A stretch of 64,000 nt of DNA from Flavobacterium oreochromis (GCF_019565455.1 NZ_CP067377.1:3106001-3170000), one strand, 5' to 3'. Shown: positions 39,467 to 49,638, counted from the first letter of the stretch. Translations and numbers: made by a program. The notes: generated by a model not told the origin, from the sequence alone.

Positions 39467-40532
39467 TTATTTTCTATCAAAAATAAAGTTTTCTTTTAAT
39501 TTTAAAAAATAACTTTCAAAATATTTAAAAGACAAATGAGCTATTATAATTGTTGAAATAAAAACTAAAATATTAAATATAATTATAGAATTTAGATTTG
39601 AGATTTTTAAGTGTATATTTGATTTCAAAAAAATAAATCCAACAAACTGCATCATTATAGAATGATACATATAAATTCCAAACGAAATTTTACCTAAATA
39701 GATTATCCATTTATTCTCTAACAATTTTATAGGTTTTTCTGAAAGATTGTATAATATTAGCCCAAATAAAATCATACTTATTAGATGGTAATAAAAATCA
39801 GTTAAATTATTTCGAAAGATTGATGTAGTAAAATAAATTATAAATAGGAAAAATAATAAATATTTAAAAGAATGAAAATTAATTCTTCTATTTAAAGACA
39901 TAATTGAACATAATCCACTAAATGAGAAATAGAAAAATAACATATTATAATTCCTTAAAAAAATGATTAATTCTGAAAAATAAATTAAAAAGAAAAAAAT
40001 AGTAAATACTAATAGAATTTGATTAATTTTTTTTAAAGGAATAATATAAATTAAAGGAGCAATTAACAAGTAAAATTGTTCTTCAATACCAATTGACCAC
40101 AATATTTCTATGATTCCTCCTGGACTATAAGAAGCAAATATGTTTGGAAAAAAAGTATATGATAATAAAATACCATAAGCTAAATTGTAGTTATTTTCAT
40201 AATCAAATCCAAAAAGGGTAAAATTAATCTGTAATAGATTAATCCAAAAGTTAATACTAAATAATACAATGGAAATATTCTTAATATTCTTCTAAAAAAA
40301 ATTTTTTAAGATTGATTGAATAAATAACTGATTTTTCAACATAAAGTTGCTGTATAATTAAGAAACCACTTAAAGAAAAAAACATATATACAGCTTCTTC
40401 TCCTTTATTTAGAATGGATAAATTATTAAAATAAGGGAAACCTCTATTTTGACAAAATTGAGGTATATGGAAAATAACAACTAAAAAGACTAATAAAAAC
40501 CTTAATCCAGTCAAATTTGGTAGTAATTTCAT
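39467..40532 (-). CDS. Acyltransferase-3 family protein (OafA/YrhL-like)
   Basis: A membrane acyltransferase. It starts LPNLTGLRFLLVFLVVIFHI with the conserved Arg and His, followed by FFSLSGFLIIQQLYVE and later SIGIEEQFYLLIAPLIYI and IYLGKISFGIYMYHSIMM. Two single-base breaks need correction: the A8 at 40294-40301 and the A5 at 40211-40215 (plus strand) each lack one base. Corrected, the middle part reads FRRILRIFPLYYLVLTFG, which is typical of the family, and the product is 355 residues. Together with the gene at 35807 it is the second acyltransferase-3 protein in this stretch, likely acting on a surface polysaccharide. Confidence 0.85.
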
Positions 40533-40751
40533 ATTCTCATAATTATTTTTAAATTTTAAGATTCGCTGCTATAATGAACCAGAACATCCTATTGCTTTGT
40601 GAAGTTTAGGCTTATATTATTTTAAACCTCTGAATTCGGATATATGTCAGATATACAAAACCTTCCATTAAGCACCCACGCCCAAATTTTCTAAAACGAT
40701 TGTACCTGTTACACAACTCAAATATACTATTTTTTGTATATTTAGTTATGT

Positions 40752-40901
40752 AAGGAAGAGAAACTATTTAGTCCCAAGTTATTTACGACAGTCATTTAGA
40801 TGAACGACTTCCTAGAGATAATCTTATAGAATTATAGATGAGTCAATAGATTTTCATTTTTTACTAACAGTCACACAAAGAGCACTAAAACATAAGATTT
40901 A
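40752..40901 (+). pseudogene. Decayed N-terminal fragment resembling an IS1182-type transposase
   Basis: Read with two single-base corrections (near 40794-40797 and 40828-40831), this stretch gives EKLFSPKLFTTV, then LDERLPRDNLIRIIDESI and DFHFL. That is the arrangement at the N-terminus of IS1182-type transposases. Nothing of the remaining protein follows, and stops interrupt every raw frame, so it is a truncated relic. The identification rests on a short segment and is tentative. The rest of the 426-base gap 40533-40958 shows no gene; it is somewhat less AT-rich around 40660-40710, consistent with an old insertion. Confidence 0.42.
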
Positions 40902-40958
40902 AAATATTAACTTAGCTTTCTCTTTATTAAGAAAACAAATAAAAAATAATTAGAAAAA

Positions 40959-41426
40959 ATGATATTAAAATATTTAAGTTTTGGAATTTCACTAGTTTTT
41001 ATTTCTTTTATTGTAGGTATGATAACTACTTCTATATTAAGAAATACAAATTTTTATAATAATAGATTATCAAATTTTAATTTTATAAAAAGTGAAAAAT
41101 TAAATAGCATAATGGGGGTTAACATAGTGAAATGGATTGTAAAAAATACATTTTTTAAGTATTTGAATCCAAATTTAAAAATTAATGGAAAAGTAAATAT
41201 TTCAGATTTCAAAAATATTAGAGAACAAATGACTAAAGCTGAAATTGATCATTTATTTGCGTTTCTTTTCGTTATGATTTTTGTAATTATTAAAATTTAT
41301 AATGAAGAATATATTTTAGCATTAATAATTTTAATTCTAAATATTTTAATGAATTTATGTCCAACTTTATTACAGCAACGAAACAAAAGGCGAATTGATA
41401 AATTTATTTCAAAATTCTCAAAATAA
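40959..41426 (+). CDS. CrtO-like acyltransferase family membrane protein
   Basis: A 155-residue protein with a hydrophobic N-terminus (YLSFGISLVFISFIVGMITT) and two helices near residues 100-140. The motifs MGVNIVKWIVKNTFFK, MTKAEIDHLFAFLFVMIF (E-x2-H) and NLCPTLLQQRNKRRIDKF match the pattern of glycosyl-4,4'-diaponeurosporenoate acyltransferase (CrtO)-like proteins. The enzyme of that name acts in staphyloxanthin synthesis, but no carotenoid genes are present here, so a different lipid or sugar acceptor is possible. It is intact and isolated between the IS relic and a convergent hairpin. Confidence 0.6.
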   Translation: MILKYLSFGISLVFISFIVGMITTSILRNTNFYNNRLSNFNFIKSEKLNSIMGVNIVKWIVKNTFFKYLNPNLKINGKVNISDFKNIREQMTKAEIDHLFAFLFVMIFVIIKIYNEEYILALIILILNILMNLCPTLLQQRNKRRIDKFISKFSK

Positions 41427-41478
41427 ATTTTAAGTATGAGTTTATATTATTCTTATTTCACAAACTTTGTTATATTAT

Positions 41479-41560
41479 AAAAGGACTATCTGAAAATGAA
41501 AAATAAATCAGTTTTTTAATGTATCTTCTTTAATTTATAGCCTTTTCAGATAGTCTTTTT
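41479..41560. terminator. Long-loop hairpin between convergent genes
   Basis: AAAAGGACTATCTGAAAA (41479-41496) pairs at 17 of 18 positions with TTTTCAGATAGTCTTTTT (41543-41560). It lies between the convergent CrtO-like and DUF349 genes. The 46-base loop is long, so a small mobile repeat is an alternative. Confidence 0.55.
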
Positions 41561-41574
41561 GATTTTTAAAGGAA

Positions 41575-43429
41575 TTATATGTTATGAATTTGTTTTAGTT
41601 TTTCTTTCCACATTGCTAATTCTTCTTTGTTTCGCTCAATATTTTTCTTTACTTCAATAATCATAGGGTTATCTTTTTTAGCATTTGAAAAGAATTGAAT
41701 ATTGTTTTCCAATTGAAAAATTTCATTTTGAACCTCTTCTATTTTTCTTTGGATAAAGACTTTTTCTCCATCTATTTTATGTTGACCTTCTTGACTTAAT
41801 TGTTCTAAACGATTATTGAAGCGTACCATCTCAGCTTCTCGTTTAGTTGAAGTTAAATTTTCAAACAATCCGTCTAGTACTTTATTGAATTTACCTTCTA
41901 TATGACGTCTAGAAAAAGGAACTTTACCAAATGATTTCCAAGTTTCGATGTGGTTTTTTATAGCATCTAAATCTTTTTTATGATCTCCTGATAGAGTAAA
42001 GGATTTTATTTCTTCTAAATAATCTTTTTTCTTGTCGAAAGCTATAATTTCAACTGCTTCATTTTGATTTCTAAAAGCTGTTAATCTATCAAAATAATGG
42101 TTACAAGCTTCTTTAAATTCAGCCCAAACAGTATCTGAAAACTTTTTAGGAACATGACCTATTAATTTCCAATCTTCTTGGATTTTTTTCATAATAGGTG
42201 TGGTTTCATCAAAATTTTCGTTATTCATTAGCTCTTTAGCTTTAGTAACTAAGGCATTTTTTTTATCTAAATTAGATTGTTGCTCTTTTTAATATCTTTA
42301 TAAAAAGCATTTTTATTAGCATTAAAATTTCTAACAGCATTTTTAAAATCCGCCCAAGTTTGTTCGTTTACTTCTGTTGGTACTTTACCAGCTTCAAAAA
42401 ATGCTTTTCTTAATGATTCTATTTTGTTTATCTGACCTTGCCAGGAAGAGTGTACTATTATCTTTTCTTCAGCTACTTGATTAATCTTATTTATAATATC
42501 TTTTTAATTGTTAGATTATCTTCTTCTCTTAATCGTTGTTGCTCGAATAAATTTTCACGCTTTTCGTGCATTTGTTTTGTTACTTCACTAAAAGCTTTCC
42601 AGATTTCTTCTCTATTTTCTTTAGAAACGGGACCTATTTCTTCTTTCCAAACTTTGTGCAATAATTGAAGTTCTCTAAATGCTTTGAAAACGTCTGATTC
42701 ATTTAATAAACCTTTAGCTCTATCAATTATTTTAAGTTTTCTATCTAAATTATGTTTGAATTCTAAATCACGGGCTTCTCTATCTAAGTGTAATAAATCG
42801 TAAAAATTTTCTACGTGGAAATGATAGTTATTCCAAACATGATTATATTTATCTTTAGGAATTGCACCTGCATTTTTCCATCGGTCACGGATATCATTAA
42901 ATTGTTTTAATAAATCTTTTATTTCAGCATTTGAAGCTAATAATGTTTTTAGTTCTTCGATGAGATTTATTCTAGTTTGAAGATTTGATTTTAGTTTAGC
43001 TTCAAGGTTTTTAAAATGAATATTTTTTTTATTTTTATAATTATTGTAAAGAGAATCAAATTTAGATTTTGTTGGATAGTGGTATTCAAAATCTTCAATT
43101 GGGTTTTCTTGAAGAAATTCTTCTTTCTTTTCTTCAATAAAATGGTTATATTTTGATAAAAAAGCTGACTTTATTTCTTCTACATGATTACGAATAGCCA
43201 TAACCTTTTCAACAGAAAGTAATTGTTCAAATTCTGTTACTAATAAATCCATACTCATAGTATGATAATCTTTCATTGGAATTTCGTGTTCATCTTCCAA
43301 TGTATTATCTTCACTTACTTCTGCATTTAAATTTTCGATGGTTTCTATCGCTAATTGAGTATGTGATTGCGATAGATTTTGGTCATTTCCATCTGCTTGC
43401 AGCAGGTTATCATTCATTTCTTCTTGCAT
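41575..43429 (-). CDS. DUF349 coiled-coil protein
   Basis: A cytoplasmic helical protein with repeated DUF349 units, recognisable by the recurring pattern W-K--G--P (RWKNAGAIPKDKYNHVWNNY, KLIGHVPKKFSDTVWAEF, WKSFGKVPFSRRHIEGKF). The N-terminal 80 residues are acidic and low-complexity. Two breaks (T5 at 42501-42505 and T5 at 42286-42290) each lack one base; corrected, it is 618 residues, usual for flavobacteria. The family is abundant but its function is unknown. Confidence 0.87.
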
Positions 43430-43581
43430 AGTGCAGGATATTTACAGTTAATAATATTTGACCAAGTTAATAAAATCAAAATTAAATAAAAAATAATAGG
43501 GGGTATAAAACCTTTTTAAAATTAATTTTTTGAAATATTTAAGTAAAACACTTTTAAATTTTTATATGTTTATAAACAAAA

Positions 43582-43608
43582 AGGCTAACTAAATAATTTA
43601 GTTAGCCT
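43582..43608 (-). terminator. Strong terminator after the M4 protease gene
   Basis: AGGCTAACTAAA (43582-43593) is the exact inverse of TTTAGTTAGCCT (43597-43608) with a 3-base loop. On the minus strand it is followed by a run of T, as in an intrinsic terminator. It lies 22 bases after the protease stop. Confidence 0.87.
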
Positions 43609-43629
43609 ATAAGAGATAAAATAAAAAAA

Positions 43630-46629
43630 TTAATTAACAATAATTCTTCTTGACTCTTTTTTATTTTTACTTTCTATATTTAAAATATAAACACCAGAAG
43701 AAATGTTTGATAAATCTATTTCATTATTAAATTCTGAACCATTTACTTCGTATTTCTTTTCAAATACATTTCTACCTCCTAAATCATATATTTGTATTTT
43801 TACCTCTTGATCAGTAGATAGCGTAATGGCGAATTTACCATTAGATGGATTAGGGAAGATTTCAAATTTATCAAAATTATTGGTCTCATTTGCTAAAGTT
43901 CCTTGGATTACGAAATTATCAATAAATACACCTTCTTGATTAGAAGCTTCATCAGCTATAAAAGTAAATCTAAAAATAGCATTACTAGCAGCTCCTACTT
44001 CAGCTAAACTATGACTATAGTTTCGTTTATTGCCATTATTACCATTACCACCTGCTGGAGCTGTTGTATAATCACCTGTCCATTGTCTACCAATACAATT
44101 AAAACAGTCATTTGTATCTGGTATTCTAGAACTATTATACCAAGTACTACCCATATTACCAAGAGGTGTCCAAGTTGCTCCATTATTAGTTGAGTATTCA
44201 AAATAAATAATATCCCAATTAGGTTCAAGATCAAATGCCATATCGAAGCTTACTTTAGCATTAGAATAATTGGATAAGTTATAGCACTGAGAAACTAAAT
44301 AAGATGTCGTTTTATCAGGATAATTACCTACTAATTTTGTAGAATATCCAGGTGAATTGCCTGTAGCAACTATTGATAATTTAGTTTTATTGATAGAACC
44401 TCTTTCCCAAACAGTACTATTTGCTCCTCCTTTGTCTATTGAAACTAATACATCGTTATTTGTATTAAAGGTATTTGTAGAATTGATAGATCCAGCATCG
44501 TTTACTAATATTACCATTGATTTAGTATTGTTAGTAGCTAAACCATCATTTGTAATAGTAGTAGTTACGTTCAATATGTGGTAACCTCTAGTTAATCCAT
44601 TTATATTGATGGCTTGTGTTCCTTGTTCACATTGTGCTAGATTCCCAACCCAATTTAAGGTAGAATTAGCGCCTCCATCTATATTATAGTTAATTGTTAC
44701 ATTGTTAATAGCATTAGTACCTCCGTTTTCAAAAGTAACAGTAGGGCTATAGGGTACACCACAATTTACGTTTATATTTCCTCCATTCAATGATTTTAAA
44801 ACAATATCATTAGGGAATGAGTTATAAGCATTTCCTACATTTACTGCATACCAAGCATTTATAACGGATTGAACTTCTTGGCTTGATGAACAATATAAAG
44901 AACTAGCTACGGCTATAGTAGCATTTCTACAATCCATAAAAGTAGAGTTAGGGGTTAGGTAGTCTCTTTCTGCATAATAAGCAATTTGTGCAGCTTTAGC
45001 CATACCTATTCCTTGTACATTGTAAACGTCTGGACCACCATTAGCTTGACTGGCATTATTGGTGCCTGATTTACCAGCAGTTAGAATATAAAACCAATGA
45101 TTTAATACTCCACTATTAGTATGAACTCCACATTGATCATTTGAATCATTAGGGGTTGTACATTCTATGGCCACTCCACTGTCATCTTGTGTATCGGCAT
45201 AATATCTGCCTAAAAAAGTATCAGGATCTCTTTTAGTATTCGGATAGCTCATAGAACGTAATGAATCACCAATGTCTTCTCCTATTTTCCAAACAGCCAG
45301 TGTACCTGGACTTGCTGTATCTGTTCCAGCATTTAGATTGCCATTTTTAGCATATTGTTCAATACATGCTCCCCAAATATCTGAAAATCCTTCATTCATG
45401 GCTCCTGATTGATTTTTATAAGCTAAACGAGCTGTATAATCACATACTGCGTGTCCTATTTCATGACCACAAATATCAATTGCTGTTAAGGCATCAAATG
45501 TTGTTCCACTTCCATAAGTCATAAATTGAGAATTCCAAAAAGCATTATCATTAGAAGTATTTGTAGGATCTATTGCTGTTAAATTTGCATTTACATAACT
45601 TTTTATAAGAGTTCCTTTATCATCAAAACTATTTCTATTAAAAATATTTTTCCAAAAATCATAAGTTTTTTCGGCTCCCCAGTGAGCATCTAAACCTGCA
45701 TCATCTTTAGCAGTATTATGAAATTCAGCAGCAGTCCAGTTATTATCATTATCTGTAAAATGAGTATTGGTATAACCAGCTCCAGCACAGTTATAGGTGA
45801 CAATACCATTACCTCTTGTTTGATCAGATAAAATATATCTATTTGTGTTTGTATCTAAGGTAGTTTCTATATTTCTATTACCACTATAGCGTGTAGCAGC
45901 ATTTGCTGTGACTAATGCAGTTGATGGAGAAAGAATAATTCCTTCAACTTGCTTTCCTACTTGTTCTATTTGATTTTTTGAAGCTAATTTATTATAGAAA
46001 TGTTTTATTAATGGGTTTTCATATAAAAGGGCTCCTGTATTAGCATTTATATATATTTCTTTTCTAGAAATGGGTTTTATAGAATATATATCATATTTGT
46101 AAGCTAAATAGATTTTTCCTGAATTTGAATCGGGAAAAATAACTAATTCTCCATTAGGTTTTTGATAATCAACAACTTTAGATTGTTCTATATCTTCCCA
46201 TAAATATTTTTGTGCATTTGCATACTTTAAAGCATATTCAAAACATTTTTGAGATGAAAGTTTAGGTGTTAAATCTAATGATTTTGCATTATATAATTCT
46301 GCATTTAATGATTCAACTAAACCATTTTTTTCATGCGTAATAACCGTTCCAAATTCAACTTTTAAACCTTTATAGTACTGTTGATGTCTTTCATGTGTAA
46401 ATCCTGTAATATCAGAAGTTGTAGAACTAATTCTGAATTGGTTATTTTTATCTAGTCCGTATGTGCTTTCAATAATATTTAAAGCTTTTTCACGAGAGGA
46501 ACCTTTGTCCATACGTAATGTTTTCTGATATTCTCTTTTAGTATCTAACTTTGCATTTTCTTGAGCTTGCAAGTTTGAAACCATAGATAATATAGAAAAT
46601 AATAAGGTATAATTTTTTTTCATATCCAT
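43630..46629 (-). CDS. T9SS-secreted M4 (thermolysin-like) metalloprotease
   Basis: A 999-residue secreted protease. A signal peptide (MKKNYTLLFSILSMVSNLQA from the second ATG, 46623) is followed by an FTP-type propeptide (about 30-200). The M4 catalytic domain has the zinc motif HEIGH at 389-393 and the third ligand Glu413 in GAMNEGFSDIWGA; a further catalytic His lies in GVHTNSGVLNHWFYIL. After it come a CARDB-like region, a jelly-roll domain (about 730-920) and a type A T9SS sorting domain (FEIFPNPSNGKFAITL, VYILNIESKNKKE). It should degrade extracellular protein and, in a fish or animal pathogen, could be a virulence factor. The gene is uninterrupted over 3 kb. Confidence 0.95.
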   Translation of the reverse strand: MDMKKNYTLLFSILSMVSNLQAQENAKLDTKREYQKTLRMDKGSSREKALNIIESTYGLDKNNQFRISSTTSDITGFTHERHQQYYKGLKVEFGTVITHEKNGLVESLNAELYNAKSLDLTPKLSSQKCFEYALKYANAQKYLWEDIEQSKVVDYQKPNGELVIFPDSNSGKIYLAYKYDIYSIKPISRKEIYINANTGALLYENPLIKHFYNKLASKNQIEQVGKQVEGIILSPSTALVTANAATRYSGNRNIETTLDTNTNRYILSDQTRGNGIVTYNCAGAGYTNTHFTDNDNNWTAAEFHNTAKDDAGLDAHWGAEKTYDFWKNIFNRNSFDDKGTLIKSYVNANLTAIDPTNTSNDNAFWNSQFMTYGSGTTFDALTAIDICGHEIGHAVCDYTARLAYKNQSGAMNEGFSDIWGACIEQYAKNGNLNAGTDTASPGTLAVWKIGEDIGDSLRSMSYPNTKRDPDTFLGRYYADTQDDSGVAIECTTPNDSNDQCGVHTNSGVLNHWFYILTAGKSGTNNASQANGGPDVYNVQGIGMAKAAQIAYYAERDYLTPNSTFMDCRNATIAVASSLYCSSSQEVQSVINAWYAVNVGNAYNSFPNDIVLKSLNGGNINVNCGVPYSPTVTFENGGTNAINNVTINYNIDGGANSTLNWVGNLAQCEQGTQAININGLTRGYHILNVTTTITNDGLATNNTKSMVILVNDAGSINSTNTFNTNNDVLVSIDKGGANSTVWERGSINKTKLSIVATGNSPGYSTKLVGNYPDKTTSYLVSQCYNLSNYSNAKVSFDMAFDLEPNWDIIYFEYSTNNGATWTPLGNMGSTWYNSSRIPDTNDCFNCIGRQWTGDYTTAPAGGNGNNGNKRNYSHSLAEVGAASNAIFRFTFIADEASNQEGVFIDNFVIQGTLANETNNFDKFEIFPNPSNGKFAITLSTDQEVKIQIYDLGGRNVFEKKYEVNGSEFNNEIDLSNISSGVYILNIESKNKKESRRIIVN

Positions 46630-46781
46630 CTTATTTATAAATTAATCTAAAATATTAGTTTCTATTTTTTAACAAATTTAAATTAAGTTTTTGTATTTTT
46701 TTAACATTTTATTCTTTTTTATAAAGAATTAATTTCTAGTTGATATATCCAGTTTTTATTTATAATTTTTTACTTACTACC

Positions 46782-46801
46782 ATTCAAATTATTCATTGAA
46801 T
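46782..46801. promoter_or_regulatory. Inverted repeat in the protease/moeA divergent region
   Basis: ATTCAA (46782-46787) and TTGAAT (46796-46801) are exact inverses 8 bases apart. The site is 51 bases before the moeA ATG and in the shared upstream region of the M4 protease and the molybdenum-nitrate block. A dimeric regulator could bind here, but AT-rich chance pairing is possible. Confidence 0.3.
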
Positions 46802-46852
46802 AATAAATTGTATTTTACTATTTTTACATGATTGAATATTAATTTGTATACC

Positions 46853-48016
46853 ATGATATCTGTTGAAGAAGCTTTGCAAAAAATAGAGAAAATAGAAATA
46901 CAACCTTTATTAAAAGAAATTTTATTAAAGGATTCTAATCAATACGTACTTGCTTCGGATATTATTTCACCTATAGATATGCCTCCTTTCAGACAGTCAG
47001 CAATGGATGGTTTTGCAGTTAATAACATAAATTCTTTGGTATTTCAAATAATTGGAGAGATTAAAGCAGGAGATGATATTTATTTAGAACTTAATAAATC
47101 TCAAGCAGTTAAAATTTTTACTGGTGCAGCTGTTCCTGATGATACGGTGGCTATTATACCTATTGAAAAGTGTAGAATTGAAAATAATAAATTAATTTTA
47201 TCAGAATTACCTAAACTTAACGAAAATATTAGACCTATTGGAGAACAAATACAATTAGGAAAGATAGCCTTACCAAAAGGAGTTCAACTGAATCCTGCTG
47301 CCATTGGTTTTTTAGCTTGTTTAGGAATTACAAAAATTGCAGTTTATAAAAAACCTTCAGTAGGAATTATTGTAACAGGAAATGAATTAATTGATATTGG
47401 AAGTCAATTAACATTTGGTAAAATATATGAAAGTAATGGAATAATGTTGCAATCAGCTTTAGAAGATTATGCTGAAGATGTTATCATTTATAAGATAAAA
47501 GATGATCAAGATCTTACTACTGATACTATTAAAAAGGCTTTATTAGGACATGATATAGTACTTATTTCAGGAGGTATATCTGTGGGGGATTATGATTTTG
47601 TATATGATGCTTTACAAGATTTAAATGTAAAAGAACTCTTTTATAAAGTTAATCAAAAACCAGGAAAACCTTTATATGTAGGACTAAAAGGTTCTAAAAT
47701 AGTGTATGCTTTACCAGGAAATCCTGCTGCTTCACTTAGTTGTTATTATATATATGTATTACCTATTATAAAAAAAATGATAGGACAAGTTTCAAATATA
47801 TTTAGAAAAGTATCTATTGCACATGATTATAAGGTTAAAAATTCAAGAACTCAATTTTTAAAAGCATATTTTAATGGCGAAACAGTAACTATACTTAGTC
47901 ATCAGAATTCAAATATGCTTAATACTTTTGCTCTTGCTAATGTTCTTGTAAAAGTTGATGCTGGCGAATATATAATTAAATCAAATTCTATAGTTGATAT
48001 TTATCATATAAATTAA
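46853..48016 (+). CDS. moeA: Molybdopterin molybdenumtransferase
   Basis: MoeA inserts molybdate into adenylated molybdopterin, the last core step of Moco synthesis. I start at 46853 (MISVEEALQKIEK), giving 387 residues; the frame extends seven codons upstream. Visible signatures are PPFRQSAMDGFAV, GAAVPDDTVAIIPIE, IVTGNELIDIGS, and the active-site SGGISVGDYDFVYDAL followed by KPGKPLYVG and LPGNPAAS. It is intact. It is the first gene of the co-directional molybdenum-nitrate block. Confidence 0.96.
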   Translation: MISVEEALQKIEKIEIQPLLKEILLKDSNQYVLASDIISPIDMPPFRQSAMDGFAVNNINSLVFQIIGEIKAGDDIYLELNKSQAVKIFTGAAVPDDTVAIIPIEKCRIENNKLILSELPKLNENIRPIGEQIQLGKIALPKGVQLNPAAIGFLACLGITKIAVYKKPSVGIIVTGNELIDIGSQLTFGKIYESNGIMLQSALEDYAEDVIIYKIKDDQDLTTDTIKKALLGHDIVLISGGISVGDYDFVYDALQDLNVKELFYKVNQKPGKPLYVGLKGSKIVYALPGNPAASLSCYYIYVLPIIKKMIGQVSNIFRKVSIAHDYKVKNSRTQFLKAYFNGETVTILSHQNSNMLNTFALANVLVKVDAGEYIIKSNSIVDIYHIN

Positions 48017-48086
48017 AATACCAAAAAGATAAATTTGTCTTATTAGGATAGTGAATTAGTTTAAATTCTAGAAAATTTTAATTAAG

Positions 48087-48819
48087 ATGAATATTGAACC
48101 AAATATATTTTTACTTCTCATTGGAATTATTGGATTTTTATATGCTAGTGTAGGTCATGGGGGAGCAAGTGGTTATTTAGCGCTAATGAGTTTATTCTCA
48201 TTTTCACCTGAAATAATGAAACCTTCAGCATTAGTTTTAAATATATTAGTTTCTTCAATTGCTTTTATATTTTTTTACAAATCAAAACAATTTCGTTGGA
48301 GGTTGTTTTATCCTTTTGCGATTACTTCAATCCCATTTTCTTTTATGGGAGGTTTTTTTAAAATAGATACTCATTTATATAGAGCTTTTTTAGGTATTAT
48401 TTTACTATTTGTAGTAATAAAATTATTAGGTTTTGGTAAAAGGAAAAGGAAGAAATAAAACCTATTGAATTTAAAAAGCTCTTTTAATAGGGGCTATAAT
48501 AGGTTTTATATCAGGTATTTTAGGTATAGGAGGAGGCGTGGTTTTAAGTCCCGTAATTTTATTATTAGGCTGGGGGAGAATGAAAGAAACAGCTGCTGTT
48601 TCAGCTTTATTCATATTAGTTAATTCAGTATCAGGATTTTTAGGCTTTTTAGCTAATAATGGTCAATTTCCGTTACAAATGTCTAGTATAATATTAGTTG
48701 TTCTTTTTGGAGGAACTTTAGGTGCTTTTTACGGTAGTGAAAAATTTAATAATATAACCCTAAAATATATTTTATCTTTTGTACTAGTTCTTGCTTCTGT
48801 TAAATTAATAATGATTTAA
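48087..48819 (+). CDS. TauE/SafE-family (TSUP) permease
   Basis: A small membrane permease of the TSUP family, with the two repeated GxG segments GFLYASVGHGGASGYLALMS and GFISGILGIGGGVVLSPVIL. Two single-base deficits split the raw frame: one in an A4 run (48439-48442 or 48445-48448) and one in the A5 run 48474-48478. The corrected product has 244 residues and about eight helices. TSUP proteins export sulfite or other sulfur anions, and some are linked to other anions. Between moeA and mobA, a role in anion balance during Moco or nitrate use is inferred; no substrate can be assigned. Its stop overlaps the mobA ATG (TAATG). Confidence 0.83.
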
Positions 48820-49406
48820 TGGAAATAGAAGGATATATATTAGCAGGAGGTAAAAGTAGCAGAATGGGAACTGAAAAAGGACTTTTATTACTAAATAAGA
48901 TTCCTTTTGTAATACATATTAAAAATGCTTTGCAGCCTATTTGTAGTACAATTAAAATAGTAACATCTAATCCTGAATATAAAAAATTAAGATTAGAAAT
49001 TATTGAAGATCTTATAAAAAATAAGGGACCTGTAGGTGGAATTCAAACTGCTTTAAATAGTTCTAAAACACGCTATACTATTATTGTAAGTGTAGATGCA
49101 CCTTTAATTACAACTTCTTTAATAGAGATATTAATTGAAAATCATATTATTAAAAATGCAAGTATTACCATTTTTGGAAATGAGGAAAATGAAATTCCCC
49201 TTATAGGTGTTTATAATACTGATTTAGAGAAAATATTTAAGAAAGCAATTATAAATGATAAGCTTAAATTAAGAGAAGTATTAAAAGAAATTAAAAAGCA
49301 AAAAATTGATATTTCAAAAGAGATTGAATATCAAGTACAAAATATTAATACGAAAGAAGAATACAAAACTATTGTAAATCAATTTAGGAATAAAGATGCA
49401 AATTAA
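48819..49406 (+). CDS. mobA: Molybdenum cofactor guanylyltransferase
   Basis: MobA attaches GMP to Moco to make the guanine-dinucleotide form used by Nas/Nap-type nitrate reductases, which fits the catalytic subunit encoded downstream. The GTP-binding loop is LAGGKSSRMGTEKGLLLL (usually GxDK, here GTEK), with GPVGGIQTALNSS and VSVDAPLITTSLI as further motifs. It is 195 residues and intact. Its start overlaps the permease stop by one base and its end overlaps moaD by 11 bases, so translational coupling is likely. Confidence 0.92.
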   Translation: MEIEGYILAGGKSSRMGTEKGLLLLNKIPFVIHIKNALQPICSTIKIVTSNPEYKKLRLEIIEDLIKNKGPVGGIQTALNSSKTRYTIIVSVDAPLITTSLIEILIENHIIKNASITIFGNEENEIPLIGVYNTDLEKIFKKAIINDKLKLREVLKEIKKQKIDISKEIEYQVQNINTKEEYKTIVNQFRNKDAN

Positions 49407-49638
49407 AATCAAATATTTTGGTCAACTTACAGATATTACTCATAAGGAAGAGGAAATAATATTTATAGATAAGGATAAAATAACTTGTATTGAGCTGATT
49501 GATAATTTATTGCTAAAATATAAAGGTTTAGAAGAGATTTTATTTAAAATAGCAATTAATAAAAAACTTCAAAATAAAAATTATATAATAAATCAGGAAG
49601 ATGAAATAGCATTACTTCCACCATTTGCAGGAGGTTAA
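49396..49638 (+). CDS. moaD: Molybdopterin synthase small subunit
   Basis: MoaD is the sulfur carrier of molybdopterin synthase. It is 80 residues, starts MQIKIKYFGQLTDITHKEE and ends EIALLPPFAGG, with the terminal Gly-Gly that is adenylated by MoeB and then thiocarboxylated. The ubiquitin-like fold and length are normal. The gene overlaps mobA by 11 bases and is followed after 11 bases by moeB. Confidence 0.95.
   Translation: MQIKIKYFGQLTDITHKEEEIIFIDKDKITCIELIDNLLLKYKGLEEILFKIAINKKLQNKNYIINQEDEIALLPPFAGG

Noticed and set aside
44004..44584. Open frames on both strands inside the M4 protease gene
   Set aside because: They lie in other frames of a strongly conserved gene, have low-complexity composition and no start context.
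46630..46852. A molybdenum-cofactor riboswitch upstream of moeA
   Set aside because: No conserved structured element is recognisable; only an AT-rich leader and a small palindrome are present.
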